Source: Psychrobacter pacificensis (GTDB lineage: Bacteria; Pseudomonadota; Gammaproteobacteria; Pseudomonadales; Moraxellaceae). Taken from it: a stretch of 53,840 bases of DNA. Location: positions 1 through 53,840 of the forward strand of contig NZ_FNAL01000020.1 in assembly GCF_900101915.1 (NCBI RefSeq). Direction: 5' to 3'. Of the stretch, positions 45,480 to 53,812 are shown one piece after another. Position 1 is the stretch's first letter. Every line of letters begins with the position of its first letter. A program made the position numbers and the translations under genes. A model generated the notes under the pieces. It did not search any database. It was not told the origin of the DNA and worked only from the letters and a program-made list of their open reading frames with translations.

Positions 45480-46235
45480 ATGTTTGACATCATAAAAGAC
45501 TGGCGTGAGCAGCGTATATTGGACAACAGCAAGTTCACGCATGAAGACTGGGCGCGGGCGGCTGAGTGTATCATGATATTGGATAGGTTGACTGAAGACG
45601 AGCTAAGCCGCTTGTTTGACTTGGCGACTTTGTTTTTGGATGATAAGTCGATTGTGGGTGCACAAGGTTTTGAGATTACTAATGCGGTCAGACAATCCAT
45701 TGCACTACAGGCGTGCTTGCCTATCTTAAACCTCAGCCTTGAGTGGTATAGCGGTTGGTCATCTATTATTATTTATCAAGGTTCGTACAAAAGTGAGAGT
45801 ACAACGGTAGATGAATTTGGTATCGTCCATGAGGGCAGTCAGCACCGTAGTGGGGAAGCATGGCAGCGAGGTCCTGTCATTCTCTCATGGAAGGATGCCA
45901 AGCACTCAGGTGAGCGTGACGGACACAATGTGGTGATTCACGAGTTTGTGCATAAGCTTGATATGATGAATGGCCGCGCTAATGGCTTTCCACCGATGCA
46001 GCCTGACATGGATCCTGCACGTTGGACACAAATCATGTCGCGAGATTTCGAAGACTTTCAAACGCATCGTAAGTCAGGTTTAGATCGTTATGGTGCGACC
46101 AATCCTGCCGAGTTTTTTGCGGTATTGAGCGAAGTATTTTTTGAGACGCCGCAAAAGCTAGTGGATGCTTATCCTGACATTTACGATATTATGGTGAAGT
46201 TTTTTAAGCAAAGTCCACTTCAGCCAAAAGCATAA
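45480..46235 (+). CDS. mtfA: MtfA-family zinc metallopeptidase
   Basis: A 251-residue protein of the MtfA (Mlc titration factor A, DUF980) family. The zinc-binding HEXXH motif is HEFVHKLD at about residue 157, followed by NGRANGFPP; a distal Glu in NPAEFFAVLSEVFFE (about 212-226) completes the gluzincin-like site. In E. coli MtfA binds the glucose repressor Mlc and has aminopeptidase activity; whether Mlc exists here is not visible. The start at 45480 (MFDIIK) is chosen over the frame's upstream start because AGGGA lies 8 bases before it and the extra 24 residues are not family-like. Confidence 0.9.
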   Translation: MFDIIKDWREQRILDNSKFTHEDWARAAECIMILDRLTEDELSRLFDLATLFLDDKSIVGAQGFEITNAVRQSIALQACLPILNLSLEWYSGWSSIIIYQGSYKSESTTVDEFGIVHEGSQHRSGEAWQRGPVILSWKDAKHSGERDGHNVVIHEFVHKLDMMNGRANGFPPMQPDMDPARWTQIMSRDFEDFQTHRKSGLDRYGATNPAEFFAVLSEVFFETPQKLVDAYPDIYDIMVKFFKQSPLQPKA

Positions 46236-46285
46236 AGTAAAATATATATCAAAAATTAAATATAATTCAATATGATAAAGAGACA

Positions 46286-46325
46286 AAAAGGGCAGTGCTT
46301 CATATATGACGCATTGCCCTTGTTT
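46286..46325. terminator. Bidirectional terminator between mtfA and a lipoprotein gene
   Basis: AAGGGCAGTGC (46288-46298) pairs with GCATTGCCCTT (46311-46321, one G-U) around a 12-base loop, with an A run on the left. Between convergent genes. Confidence 0.85.
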
Positions 46326-46365
46326 AATATAATTTATCTGACCATAAAGATGCTTACGCTGTTAT

Positions 46366-47034
46366 TTAAACCGTCCACTGATCGTTAACGACAGCGACGA
46401 GATAACGCTTACCCTGATACTCATCAAACACCAAGCGCAACACCCGCCAGTCTAAACCGCTGTATTCATCACTACCTTTATAGTAAAACTCAACGACATC
46501 AGAGTTTTGATATATTTTATTTAGGTTATTGATGCTATTGCCACTTTTTTGAAACTCATTGACGCTAAGGGTAGCGTCATTAAAGGTTTTGGCCTTTACC
46601 CAAGTGTCTAGGTACTCTGGTAGCGGTATGATTAATGGCTCACCAGAGCCGTCACGTTCACCCCAAGTAAAGCGGATTTTGGACTGCTGCAAATACTGTG
46701 CATATTGCGCGCGGCTAAAAACCTTGTCTGACTCAGGGCGCACGTAGGCATACATCGAAAAACGGACGCCACGTGTGGGATGAATATCATCAGTAATTCT
46801 AGCAAAATCCTTATTGGCGAGTGCCCGCTGTATACGCAACGCTTGCTGCTTTAGGGTTTGTTGACTGATATCAGTACTTATAGCCGTTGCTGAGGTGCTG
46901 GTAGGTTGAGCGACAATCGCTTCGCTGGACTCAGAAGCGGACTGGCAGCCAGTCGCGGTCAAAGCAAGCAATAAAAGGCTACTAGAGGCCAATGCCGCAG
47001 ATTTCTCCTTGAAAAAGGTAGGTAGTATTATCAT
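46366..47034 (-). CDS. Predicted lipoprotein of unknown function
   Basis: A 222-residue protein with a lipoprotein signal ending LTATGC, Cys30 lipidated. A Ser/Thr/Ala-rich spacer (about 31-60) leads to a compact domain starting TLKQQALRIQRALANKDFARITDDIHPTRG when read in two parts; the domain includes a WGERDGSGEPL segment and GLDWRVLRLVFDE near the end. AAGGA lies 7 bases before the ATG at 47034, which favours this start over the frame's upstream ATG. Family not recognised. Divergent from the next gene. Confidence 0.75.
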   Translation of the reverse strand: MIILPTFFKEKSAALASSSLLLLALTATGCQSASESSEAIVAQPTSTSATAISTDISQQTLKQQALRIQRALANKDFARITDDIHPTRGVRFSMYAYVRPESDKVFSRAQYAQYLQQSKIRFTWGERDGSGEPLIIPLPEYLDTWVKAKTFNDATLSVNEFQKSGNSINNLNKIYQNSDVVEFYYKGSDEYSGLDWRVLRLVFDEYQGKRYLVAVVNDQWTV

Positions 47035-47244
47035 AAAAGCATCCTTACCACAGTTATTAGTGAAATAAACGTCACGATAAGCCACTAAAAGTTGTCATCA
47101 CAATAGATAAAAGAGCATAAAAGCGCTATGTAATCGGAATTTTGATGAGTGAACCTGAATGATACGATAATACAGCAGAGTCGTTATATGGCTATGATGT
47201 AATAGACCGTAACACTTATAAGATAAAAGCTCGTAGAGAACGAC

Positions 47245-47730
47245 ATGCCAACATACAAATCGCTGATATTACTATCAACCATAGCACTGACAACTGTCGG
47301 TACTGCCACAGCAGATGTGACAAAAGCATTTCAGAAACAAGCTGCTGTGGCTGATATGAAAATCACGACCATCACAAAAATGTACCAACAAGATATCGAT
47401 GACCAAGGTATGAGTAATCCTATAGTGCTACAGCAATATGCCAATGCTGATTTACAAGCAGCCATGCAGCTAGAACAAGATTACTTTGATAAAAATCAAA
47501 CGTCCTGCAATGTTGATTATGATGTGCTGTGGGATTCTCAAGACCCTGATTATACTCAAGACAAGAAGTTTTCGATGACTGATAAAGGATTGGTTAAAGT
47601 CAGCTTGGCGCAAGGTAGCAATATTTATTATGATTTGACATGCAATGATAAAGATTGCCAAATCGCAGATGTTAGCTTAAATGAAGATGGTGGAACTTTG
47701 AGTAAGCATTTGCTTGAAACTTGTCGTTAG
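47245..47730 (+). CDS. Small exported protein of unknown function
   Basis: A 161-residue protein with a Sec signal peptide (cleavage probable after TATA, about residue 23). The mature part is a Gln/Asp-rich helical region (to about 90) followed by four cysteines (SCNVDYDV, LTCNDKDCQI, LETCR) likely forming two disulfides in a small beta domain. Not recognised. Its end marks the last ordinary chromosomal gene before the AT-rich recombinase region. Confidence 0.7.
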   Translation: MPTYKSLILLSTIALTTVGTATADVTKAFQKQAAVADMKITTITKMYQQDIDDQGMSNPIVLQQYANADLQAAMQLEQDYFDKNQTSCNVDYDVLWDSQDPDYTQDKKFSMTDKGLVKVSLAQGSNIYYDLTCNDKDCQIADVSLNEDGGTLSKHLLETCR

Positions 47731-48596
47731 TAGAAAACTGAATTGATATTAAAAATGTCAGCGCCAAGCTATTTTAAATTTAAAAATACGCAGTTAAATA
47801 TAGAAACGATATGACGCAGATTGATATTTACTCTTATACTGAAACCGCCGGTATGTTTTCGCATAATGTATATTATGTTAAACTAAGGGTACCATACAAT
47901 AAGTTCATGGGATTATAATTATATGATAAATCCCTATAAAGATTGGTTGATGATTGATTAATTCTCATACGTATTACCTATTCATAAAGTCATCTTCATC
48001 ACCACTAATACAGTTACTAGCTGAGCTGTCTTAAGGAGTTAATGTACAGAGCTATCATTAATCCTATTGTATTTGTAATCGAGCTTAACGTATTAAACCA
48101 TGTCGCTAGTTAACCTGTTTGATAAACTTGTTCTACTCATCATTGCTAAGTTTACTACCTTCATACTGCACAATAAGCCCTCTGAATAATCTGTCACTCC
48201 TAATCATCACCTAATAAACAAATCACTCATCAATCGATTGTTGGTAGCTTAGCCGACTTCCTGATTAATGCGAATGTGCTTGAACTACGTTAGGTACAGA
48301 AGTATTAGCCACCAAGTGACAATCAGCTCAAAGTAAAAGCAATAACCCTTCTGAATGCCTATTACTCTATATCATTGATAAGAACGTATACAAGCTCTGA
48401 TAATACTCCTACTTGGCATCTCAGTAAGTCCAAGTCTATATACACCTTATAGCTGCTATTATCATAGCTAACTACGTTTCCATTTAGAGTCACCAAAACA
48501 GCCTTCCTGATTAGTGAAACATTCATTGGTCTTTTCTAACATCTCTCGTTCTTACTGAGATATCTTAATCTAAAGCATTGAGTTGATACCTTCCAA

Positions 48597-48671
48597 ATTT
48601 GCACAGAACAGTACTATCACCCTGATTAAGGTATTCTGTGCGAGTACAGGAGCACGGTTTTTCGTGCAAAT
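48597..48671. repeat. Nested inverted repeat (75 bp)
   Basis: Outer arms ATTTGCAC (48597-48604) and GTGCAAAT (48664-48671). Inside are GCACAGAA/TTCTGTGC (48601-48608 with 48634-48641) and GCACG/CGTGC (48652-48656 with 48663-48667). It could fold as two alternative structures. Confidence 0.7.
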
Positions 48672-48799
48672 ATGTCGAAGGACTCTATTGCCAATAGCAA
48701 ACAGCACTCTTACTTTTAATCTATATGAAGTTTATTCCTTCAAACGCCATATATATCAACAAAAAAAATAGCTTACTCCCTCTTTCTCCACTATACTAT

Positions 48800-48830
48800 A
48801 ATTATCCCCAACCTTCACTTGGGGATAATT
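48800..48830. repeat. Perfect 12-bp dyad upstream of the integrase
   Basis: AATTATCCCCAA (48800-48811) pairs with TTGGGGATAATT (48819-48830), 7-base loop. No T run follows, so it may be an operator or recombination site rather than a terminator. Confidence 0.75.
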
Positions 48831-48883
48831 GTACCTAAAATACTTAATTTTAAAGGGTTTTATGTCTTAATAGATTAATAACC

Positions 48884-48902
48884 GTGTCCATTTCAGTGTC
48901 CA
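48884..48902. repeat. GTGTCCA direct repeat, possible integrase arm site
   Basis: GTGTCCATTTCAGTGTCCA contains the heptamer twice with 12-base period, 138 bases before the integrase start. Spaced short direct repeats of this kind near int genes are often arm-type binding sites; inference only. Confidence 0.4.
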
Positions 48903-49039
48903 ATAACTATCTATATTTTCCAAAAGATACTTTTTCAGAATTTATAAAGTATGTGCAAAGATTATTCTAAATCTCAGTATAGAGTTAATAGATTAACATT
49001 CACAATTTACCTTGCTTATAAAACTTACGGATGTGCATT

Positions 49040-50308
49040 ATGGCTGTCGACAATTTAAATGATATTAATATACTTGAATGCCGAGATAAAGATTACTCGG
49101 TTAGTGTCTCAGGTATTGCGGGCCTAAGTATTCGTATTTATCCAAATGGTAAAAAAGAATATTACTTGAGGTACGCTCATCCGCATATCGATGGTAAGCG
49201 TCCTAGAATGATGCTAGGTAAGGTCGAAGAAATCAGTCTATATGAAGCTAAGCATAAAGCAGAAAGTATACTTAAGATGGTCGCACAAGGCTCTGACCCT
49301 AAAGCTATCCATAAAAAAGAACAAGTCAATAAGTATGCTCATCTAAAGAACGCCACATTTTCTGAAATTACACAAGCGTGGCGAGACCACAAAACATCAA
49401 GTCGTAATCGTAGCAATTCTAGAAAGCGTGCGTTTAGTGAATCTACCCTTAAATTTTGGGATTTATGTCTAGGATATATGTGTCGCGAGATTGGCGACTT
49501 AAGAATGAACGATATCACGAGCGAGATGATATTAAGTGTGTGTGAGGCGATTCAGAATAATGAAAATCAAGCAACCTTCGTTGGTGCAAGCACTCGGCTT
49601 TATACTGAAAAAGTCTTCTCATTCGCTGTTGCAAGAGGATTATGCGATAGAAACATAGCTATTGATACGCGTGGCGAGCTCGCACCTGCCAGCTCAGGCA
49701 ACCATTTACCAGCCATCACTAAGCCTGATCAGTTTGCCACTCTCCTAAACGATATGTCTAATTTTGAAGGTGCAAGTAAGATTACATTGGAAGCAATGAA
49801 CTTATTACCATATGTTTTTGTGCGTAGTATCGATTTGCGGTCTATGCGATGGCAAGATATAGATTGGGATAACAAGCTATGGGAGTTTTCTCCTACTAAA
49901 GGCGAAGGTCGTGAGGATATGGTATCGCACTTAGTTGTACCTCTAGCCACTCAGGTTATTGAACGCTTACGAAGAATAAAAGCAATTACAGGTCATAAAG
50001 AATATGTGTTTGCATCGATGCGTGCCTCAAGCAATAGCTATATTAGTAAAGCGACTCTAGTACAGATATTCCATAGGCTTGGATACAAAGATGTTCAGTG
50101 TGCTCATGGATTTCGAGCATCGGCCAAAACATTGCTTATGGAACAATCTGAACTACGTTACTCAGATATTGTGACTGAGCTGCAATTAGGACATCGAATA
50201 AAGGATACGCATGGTGGCGCTTATAACCGATTGGATGAAATCGATACTCGAATACTCATGATGCAAGATTGGGCTGACTATATAGATAAGCTGCGAGACT
50301 CTGTATGA
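49040..50308 (+). CDS. int: Tyrosine integrase, P4/DUF4102 type
   Basis: A 422-residue integrase. The N-terminal DUF4102-like arm-binding domain shows GLSIRIYPNGKKEYYLRY and ISLYEAKHKAE (about 28-78); a SAM-like core-binding domain follows (about 105-205); the catalytic domain has Arg262 (FVRSIDLRSMRW), His356 and Arg359 (HGFRASAKT), His385 (QLGHR) and the nucleophile Tyr395 (GGAYNRL). All catalytic residues are present. The start at 49040 is chosen because CGGA lies 8 bases upstream. Such integrases usually insert islands into tRNA or tmRNA genes; no such target is seen on its left, so the attachment site may be elsewhere. It is separate (121-bp gap) from the recombinase module that follows. 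Confidence 0.92.
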   Translation: MAVDNLNDINILECRDKDYSVSVSGIAGLSIRIYPNGKKEYYLRYAHPHIDGKRPRMMLGKVEEISLYEAKHKAESILKMVAQGSDPKAIHKKEQVNKYAHLKNATFSEITQAWRDHKTSSRNRSNSRKRAFSESTLKFWDLCLGYMCREIGDLRMNDITSEMILSVCEAIQNNENQATFVGASTRLYTEKVFSFAVARGLCDRNIAIDTRGELAPASSGNHLPAITKPDQFATLLNDMSNFEGASKITLEAMNLLPYVFVRSIDLRSMRWQDIDWDNKLWEFSPTKGEGREDMVSHLVVPLATQVIERLRRIKAITGHKEYVFASMRASSNSYISKATLVQIFHRLGYKDVQCAHGFRASAKTLLMEQSELRYSDIVTELQLGHRIKDTHGGAYNRLDEIDTRILMMQDWADYIDKLRDSV

Positions 50309-50428
50309 AAACTACTTTAAGCTGATTATATCATTCAATTTTCATTGCTTTGTAGAGAGTATTAATATAATATTAAATCATAAGAGACACCTATATAAAA
50401 GTTCATATATTCGTAGGATTTGATTCAA

Positions 50429-51709
50429 ATGCTGAAAATAAAATCTATTACTCTAAACAACTCAGCTCAGCTTAGTCTATTGTTTGATAGCACTACTACA
50501 CTTCCCTGCTTATATCCTATGCTTTATATTAATAGCTCATTGAAGTTTAAAAGTGAATCAACACAACGAGCTTACTTGCAGGGCATTAAGCAGTGGTACG
50601 AGTTCTGGGAAGAAAAACATAATCAGTCATTCTGCAAGTATTTCCGTGAACATAAATCTAACCCTAATTTGATGATTAAAGAAATAGACAGCTTTATATT
50701 ATATTTGGAAAATATGCGGGTAGTTGACCAAAAGCTAATTAGATTAGGGAGCAATCCTTCAATTAATTACAATACGCTTGCACATCGTTTGCGGGCTATC
50801 CTCAGCTATTTAAACTATTTATTAGATACCTTTAGTCAAGTACACGGTAAATCTATAAGCCCTCAAATAGTTAGATATAAATCTACACTTTCCCAAAAGT
50901 CTGATCTTGTCAAAAACTTGTCCTCTAATCACCATAAAGCCCATAAAAATGGGACAAACTTTAAAAGCCTTACAGAGGAAATAAAAGAAGCTCTATATTC
51001 TATTATTTCGCCAAAAGCACTAGAACCTTTATTTAAGAGTAAGGAAGCGCAGTTAAGAAACTTTCTCATTGTACATCTGCTCTTAAACTACGGTTTGAGG
51101 ACTGGCGAGCTGTTACTTTTAACTCTTAACTCAATTAAGACTGATTTAAAAACATGTAATACTTATCTCGTTATAACTGATACACAAGATAGAACAGATA
51201 ACCGTATATCGAAGCCGCAGATGAAAAACGTTCAATCCGTTCGAACCATATTATTAGAAAAACGTGATGCTCAATTTATTCACATGTATATCAACAATAT
51301 CAGATCTCGAGATTCTAAAAGTCACATGCTATTTCTATCGTTACAAGCACCCTACGCACCTCTTAGTAAATCAGGTCTTAAAAAGCTCATAGCTACGATA
51401 AATGAGAAGATAAAAAGCAAGCATCCTCAATTTTTTGACAAAAATTATGTAGATTCAATTGATAAAATTTCAGCTCATATTCTTCGTCATACATGGGCGT
51501 ATATGATGCTTAAACATAGTTATCAATCATATTTGGACAGTTACAACAAGGCGCAGGCAATGGAGAATGCTATTGAAAGTTTAAGAAAGATGGCAGGGTG
51601 GTCACTCAACAGTACTATGCCATACTTATATGCTAGCCGATTTATCTCGGAAAATGCTAACTTATCTAATATACATCGAATTACAAAAGTGGGTGCACAC
51701 TATGACTAA
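50429..51709 (+). CDS. Tyrosine recombinase, first gene of a multi-recombinase module (TnpA/IntA-like)
   Basis: A 426-residue recombinase. A core-binding domain covers about 40-150 (STQRAYLQGIKQWYEFWEE). The catalytic domain has Arg224 (NYGLRTGELL), His350 and Arg353 (AHILRHTWAY), Trp391 in the place of the second His (MAGWSLNS), and a nucleophile at Tyr399 or Tyr401 (MPYLYASR). His/Trp exchange is known in active family members. TAGGA lies 10 bases before the ATG at 50429. Base composition is clearly more AT-rich than in genes before 47.7 kb. The next gene overlaps its end by 8 bases. Related by architecture to Tn554 TnpA, IntA of strand-exchange elements and GmtY; which one cannot be decided here. 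Confidence 0.85.
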   Translation: MLKIKSITLNNSAQLSLLFDSTTTLPCLYPMLYINSSLKFKSESTQRAYLQGIKQWYEFWEEKHNQSFCKYFREHKSNPNLMIKEIDSFILYLENMRVVDQKLIRLGSNPSINYNTLAHRLRAILSYLNYLLDTFSQVHGKSISPQIVRYKSTLSQKSDLVKNLSSNHHKAHKNGTNFKSLTEEIKEALYSIISPKALEPLFKSKEAQLRNFLIVHLLLNYGLRTGELLLLTLNSIKTDLKTCNTYLVITDTQDRTDNRISKPQMKNVQSVRTILLEKRDAQFIHMYINNIRSRDSKSHMLFLSLQAPYAPLSKSGLKKLIATINEKIKSKHPQFFDKNYVDSIDKISAHILRHTWAYMMLKHSYQSYLDSYNKAQAMENAIESLRKMAGWSLNSTMPYLYASRFISENANLSNIHRITKVGAHYD

Positions 51710-53288
51710 TAATAATTTAGCACTAGAGTTTCCTAACTACTCGAGTCATCGTTTATTTTCTGAGGCTCAGATAAGTAAAATTGAAAGTCTACATATTCCT
51801 ACTATAATTCGATTTATGCTTGCTGATAGATATGAAACGAAATTTATCAATTCTACCTCAAGTACTTGGGAGTTTTTCTACTCCGGTAGAAAAGAGTACA
51901 TAGACTTTACTGAAGAAAATTATCTAGATAAGCATGAGATTAAGTTATTAAAGTTCTTTTTAGCTTACTACTCCCAAATTAATAGCCCTGCTTATTTATC
52001 AAGATACTTTAAACAAGTCAGGTCTGAATTTCATAAGTTAATAAAAAGCAACAACTCTTTTAGTTATCTAAGTTTCAAAGAAGTGCTTTTAGATTTAGCC
52101 GTAGATGAATCTAAACATAGAGAATACTATACACTAAAGAACTTTGTCAGATTATTGATAGCTGAAGGTTTTGAAGGATTTAGTGAAGAAGATGAACTTG
52201 ATCTTGAAATACTAGAAAGACCAAAATCTTTTAACTCAAAATTGTTCTATCAAGAGTTTGAAGATCCTATTAGTAAACCTACGATCACAATGATACAAAA
52301 TGGCTTTGCAAAATTGAATTTAGAAATTTTGGAGGGACAATCAATAGCAGACAATGTCATTAAAAATGCCTCTATCCTTGGTCTTATCTATGTAACTGGT
52401 ATGAGACCCGTTCAATTATCAAAACTTTCTGTTGAAGATATAAAGATAGACACTTATACGGAAGCAGGTGAAAATATGCGCTACAGCATAGTTGTACCTT
52501 ATGCAAAACAAGGGCGATTCAATCATGCTAAAGTTTCTATAAAACTACCTGAGGAAATTGCTACAGTTATTTTACAATATATCAAACAGTTTGAATTACC
52601 TACAAACAATCAGCTTTTTGATTTAGGTAATTATGCAGTTACTTACTGTACTACTGCTATCAATGAACAACTCTTTGAATTCTCACCACAGGAATATCAA
52701 CAACGAGTTTCAAATGGTGAATTAATCCAAATTAAATACACAAGTTCTCAGTTCCGCCATCATGTAGCTTACTCAATGGCACTGTCAGGATCAAGTGCTG
52801 AAGACATTGCTTACATTTTAGGCCATTCATCCTTAGTTACAGCTAGACATTATATTTTTTCATCGCCCAATCTTGCTCAAATTCGAGCTATCGCACTCGG
52901 TAGAAATCCTGTTTACCAACAAATAATAGCCATGCTAATGACTGGTGATATTATTACTCATGAGCAAGATCATGGAAAGAATGTAATAGGATTTATTAAT
53001 AATAAGATCCACATCAATATAGGTAAATGTAGCTATAAAGCCAACTGTTTCCTTGAACCTGTGCGTAGTTGCTATGGATGTGTCTATTTTCATCCTTATA
53101 TAAATGGTAATCATAAAGAGGTTTTAGAATGTGTTCAATATGAACTAGAATCGATCATATATATGTCTGATGCTGTTTATAACTCATCAAACCCGATTAT
53201 TGCTATTAATGAAGCTACTAAATTTGAAATACAGTCAGTCATTAAGCGCTGTAAGTTAAATAGTGAGTTGAAAAATGCAGATGACTAA
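51702..53288 (+). CDS. Second tyrosine-recombinase-fold protein with C-terminal cysteine cluster (TnpB/Tfp-like)
   Basis: A 528-residue protein. Residues 1-200 are a long AT-coded helical region. The catalytic fold follows: Arg235 (VTGMRPVQLS), Ser349 and Arg352 at the HxxR position (SQFRHH, so the first catalytic His is replaced), His375 (YILGHSSL) and Tyr384 (ARHYIF). After the fold, Cys443, Cys449, Cys457, Cys460 (and Cys477) form a probable zinc-binding module, as in the large recombinase TnpB of Tn554. The start ATG overlaps the previous stop in ATGACTAA. The upstream part of the open frame (from 51630) lies inside the previous gene and is not used. Confidence 0.82.
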   Translation: MTNNNLALEFPNYSSHRLFSEAQISKIESLHIPTIIRFMLADRYETKFINSTSSTWEFFYSGRKEYIDFTEENYLDKHEIKLLKFFLAYYSQINSPAYLSRYFKQVRSEFHKLIKSNNSFSYLSFKEVLLDLAVDESKHREYYTLKNFVRLLIAEGFEGFSEEDELDLEILERPKSFNSKLFYQEFEDPISKPTITMIQNGFAKLNLEILEGQSIADNVIKNASILGLIYVTGMRPVQLSKLSVEDIKIDTYTEAGENMRYSIVVPYAKQGRFNHAKVSIKLPEEIATVILQYIKQFELPTNNQLFDLGNYAVTYCTTAINEQLFEFSPQEYQQRVSNGELIQIKYTSSQFRHHVAYSMALSGSSAEDIAYILGHSSLVTARHYIFSSPNLAQIRAIALGRNPVYQQIIAMLMTGDIITHEQDHGKNVIGFINNKIHINIGKCSYKANCFLEPVRSCYGCVYFHPYINGNHKEVLECVQYELESIIYMSDAVYNSSNPIIAINEATKFEIQSVIKRCKLNSELKNADD

Positions 53289-53799
53289 TTACAGTAAATT
53301 CATTGATGAGCAAAAAGTATATTTTAAAAACAACTTATACAAACCAAATGATGCCTTATGGGAAGATGGTTTTTGGTTAAAGACTGGTGTGGGTTCAAGC
53401 TGGCTACTATCAAGAAACAAGCTAAGCCTCAGGTTTTTTTCTACAAGCAAAGTAAAAGGGCTGTCAAATATAAATATATCTGAAGAGTATCAAGAATTTT
53501 GTAAAGCCATGCTAGTGTACAGTTATCGCCAAGCTAACGGTAATGTTTCACCACAAAAGCTTGTTGCTGAACTTTTAGTGTTAAAGCGTTGGTTTTATTC
53601 CCTACAAGAACTTACCTCTGACACTCACCCGAAAAAACTATCGACAGAAATTCTTAACCACGCCTACCTTTTATTAAAGAATAATAGTAATGCTGCTAAC
53701 CTTCCAGATCATGTTGGAACATTCAAAAGACTACAACACATAGTGAATAGACCTCTTGCAAAAGTAGCAAAGGGAATTAAAATAGGAAGACACTCATAA
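53275..53799 (+). CDS. Third gene of the recombinase module, function unknown (possible recombinase N-terminal domain)
   Basis: A 174-residue protein overlapping the previous gene by 14 bases (8 if ATG 53281 is used, which again sits in ATGACTAA). GTGAG lies 7 bases before 53275. It has no tyrosine-recombinase catalytic motif. Its helical content (EEYQEFCKAMLVYSYRQ, KLVAELLVLKRWFYSLQ, LNHAYLLLKNNSN) resembles a core-binding domain of a large recombinase, so it may be the front part of a longer third recombinase ended by a stop or frameshift, or a stand-alone accessory protein such as TnpC. The window ends too soon to tell. Confidence 0.6.
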   Translation: MQMTNYSKFIDEQKVYFKNNLYKPNDALWEDGFWLKTGVGSSWLLSRNKLSLRFFSTSKVKGLSNINISEEYQEFCKAMLVYSYRQANGNVSPQKLVAELLVLKRWFYSLQELTSDTHPKKLSTEILNHAYLLLKNNSNAANLPDHVGTFKRLQHIVNRPLAKVAKGIKIGRHS

Positions 53800-53812
53800 C
53801 TTTTTAGGAACC

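Larger units (their letters stand above)
47731..49039. other. 1.3-kb AT-rich region without a convincing gene, next to the integrase
   Basis: No open frame here resembles a protein family. A 35-codon frame (47811-47918) and a 62-codon frame (48583-48771) are open but unsupported. The region holds a nested inverted repeat (48597-48671), a 12-bp perfect dyad (48800-48830), a GTGTCCA direct repeat (48884-48902), and three copies of a CCTGATTA motif (near 48261, 48504, 48621). It probably contains an integration boundary, recombinase-binding sites and decayed sequence. No tRNA or tmRNA end is seen. Confidence 0.5.

Noticed and set aside
47811..47918. 35-codon frame
   Set aside because: No ribosome site of quality and no recognisable family; too short to support.
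48583..48771. 62-codon frame next to the nested repeat
   Set aside because: Overlaps the inverted repeats throughout and lacks protein-like features.
49900..53800. Possibility that the module is a RIT element (three recombinases of similar size)
   Set aside because: The third protein has no catalytic domain and the second has a cysteine tail, which does not match the usual RIT trio.
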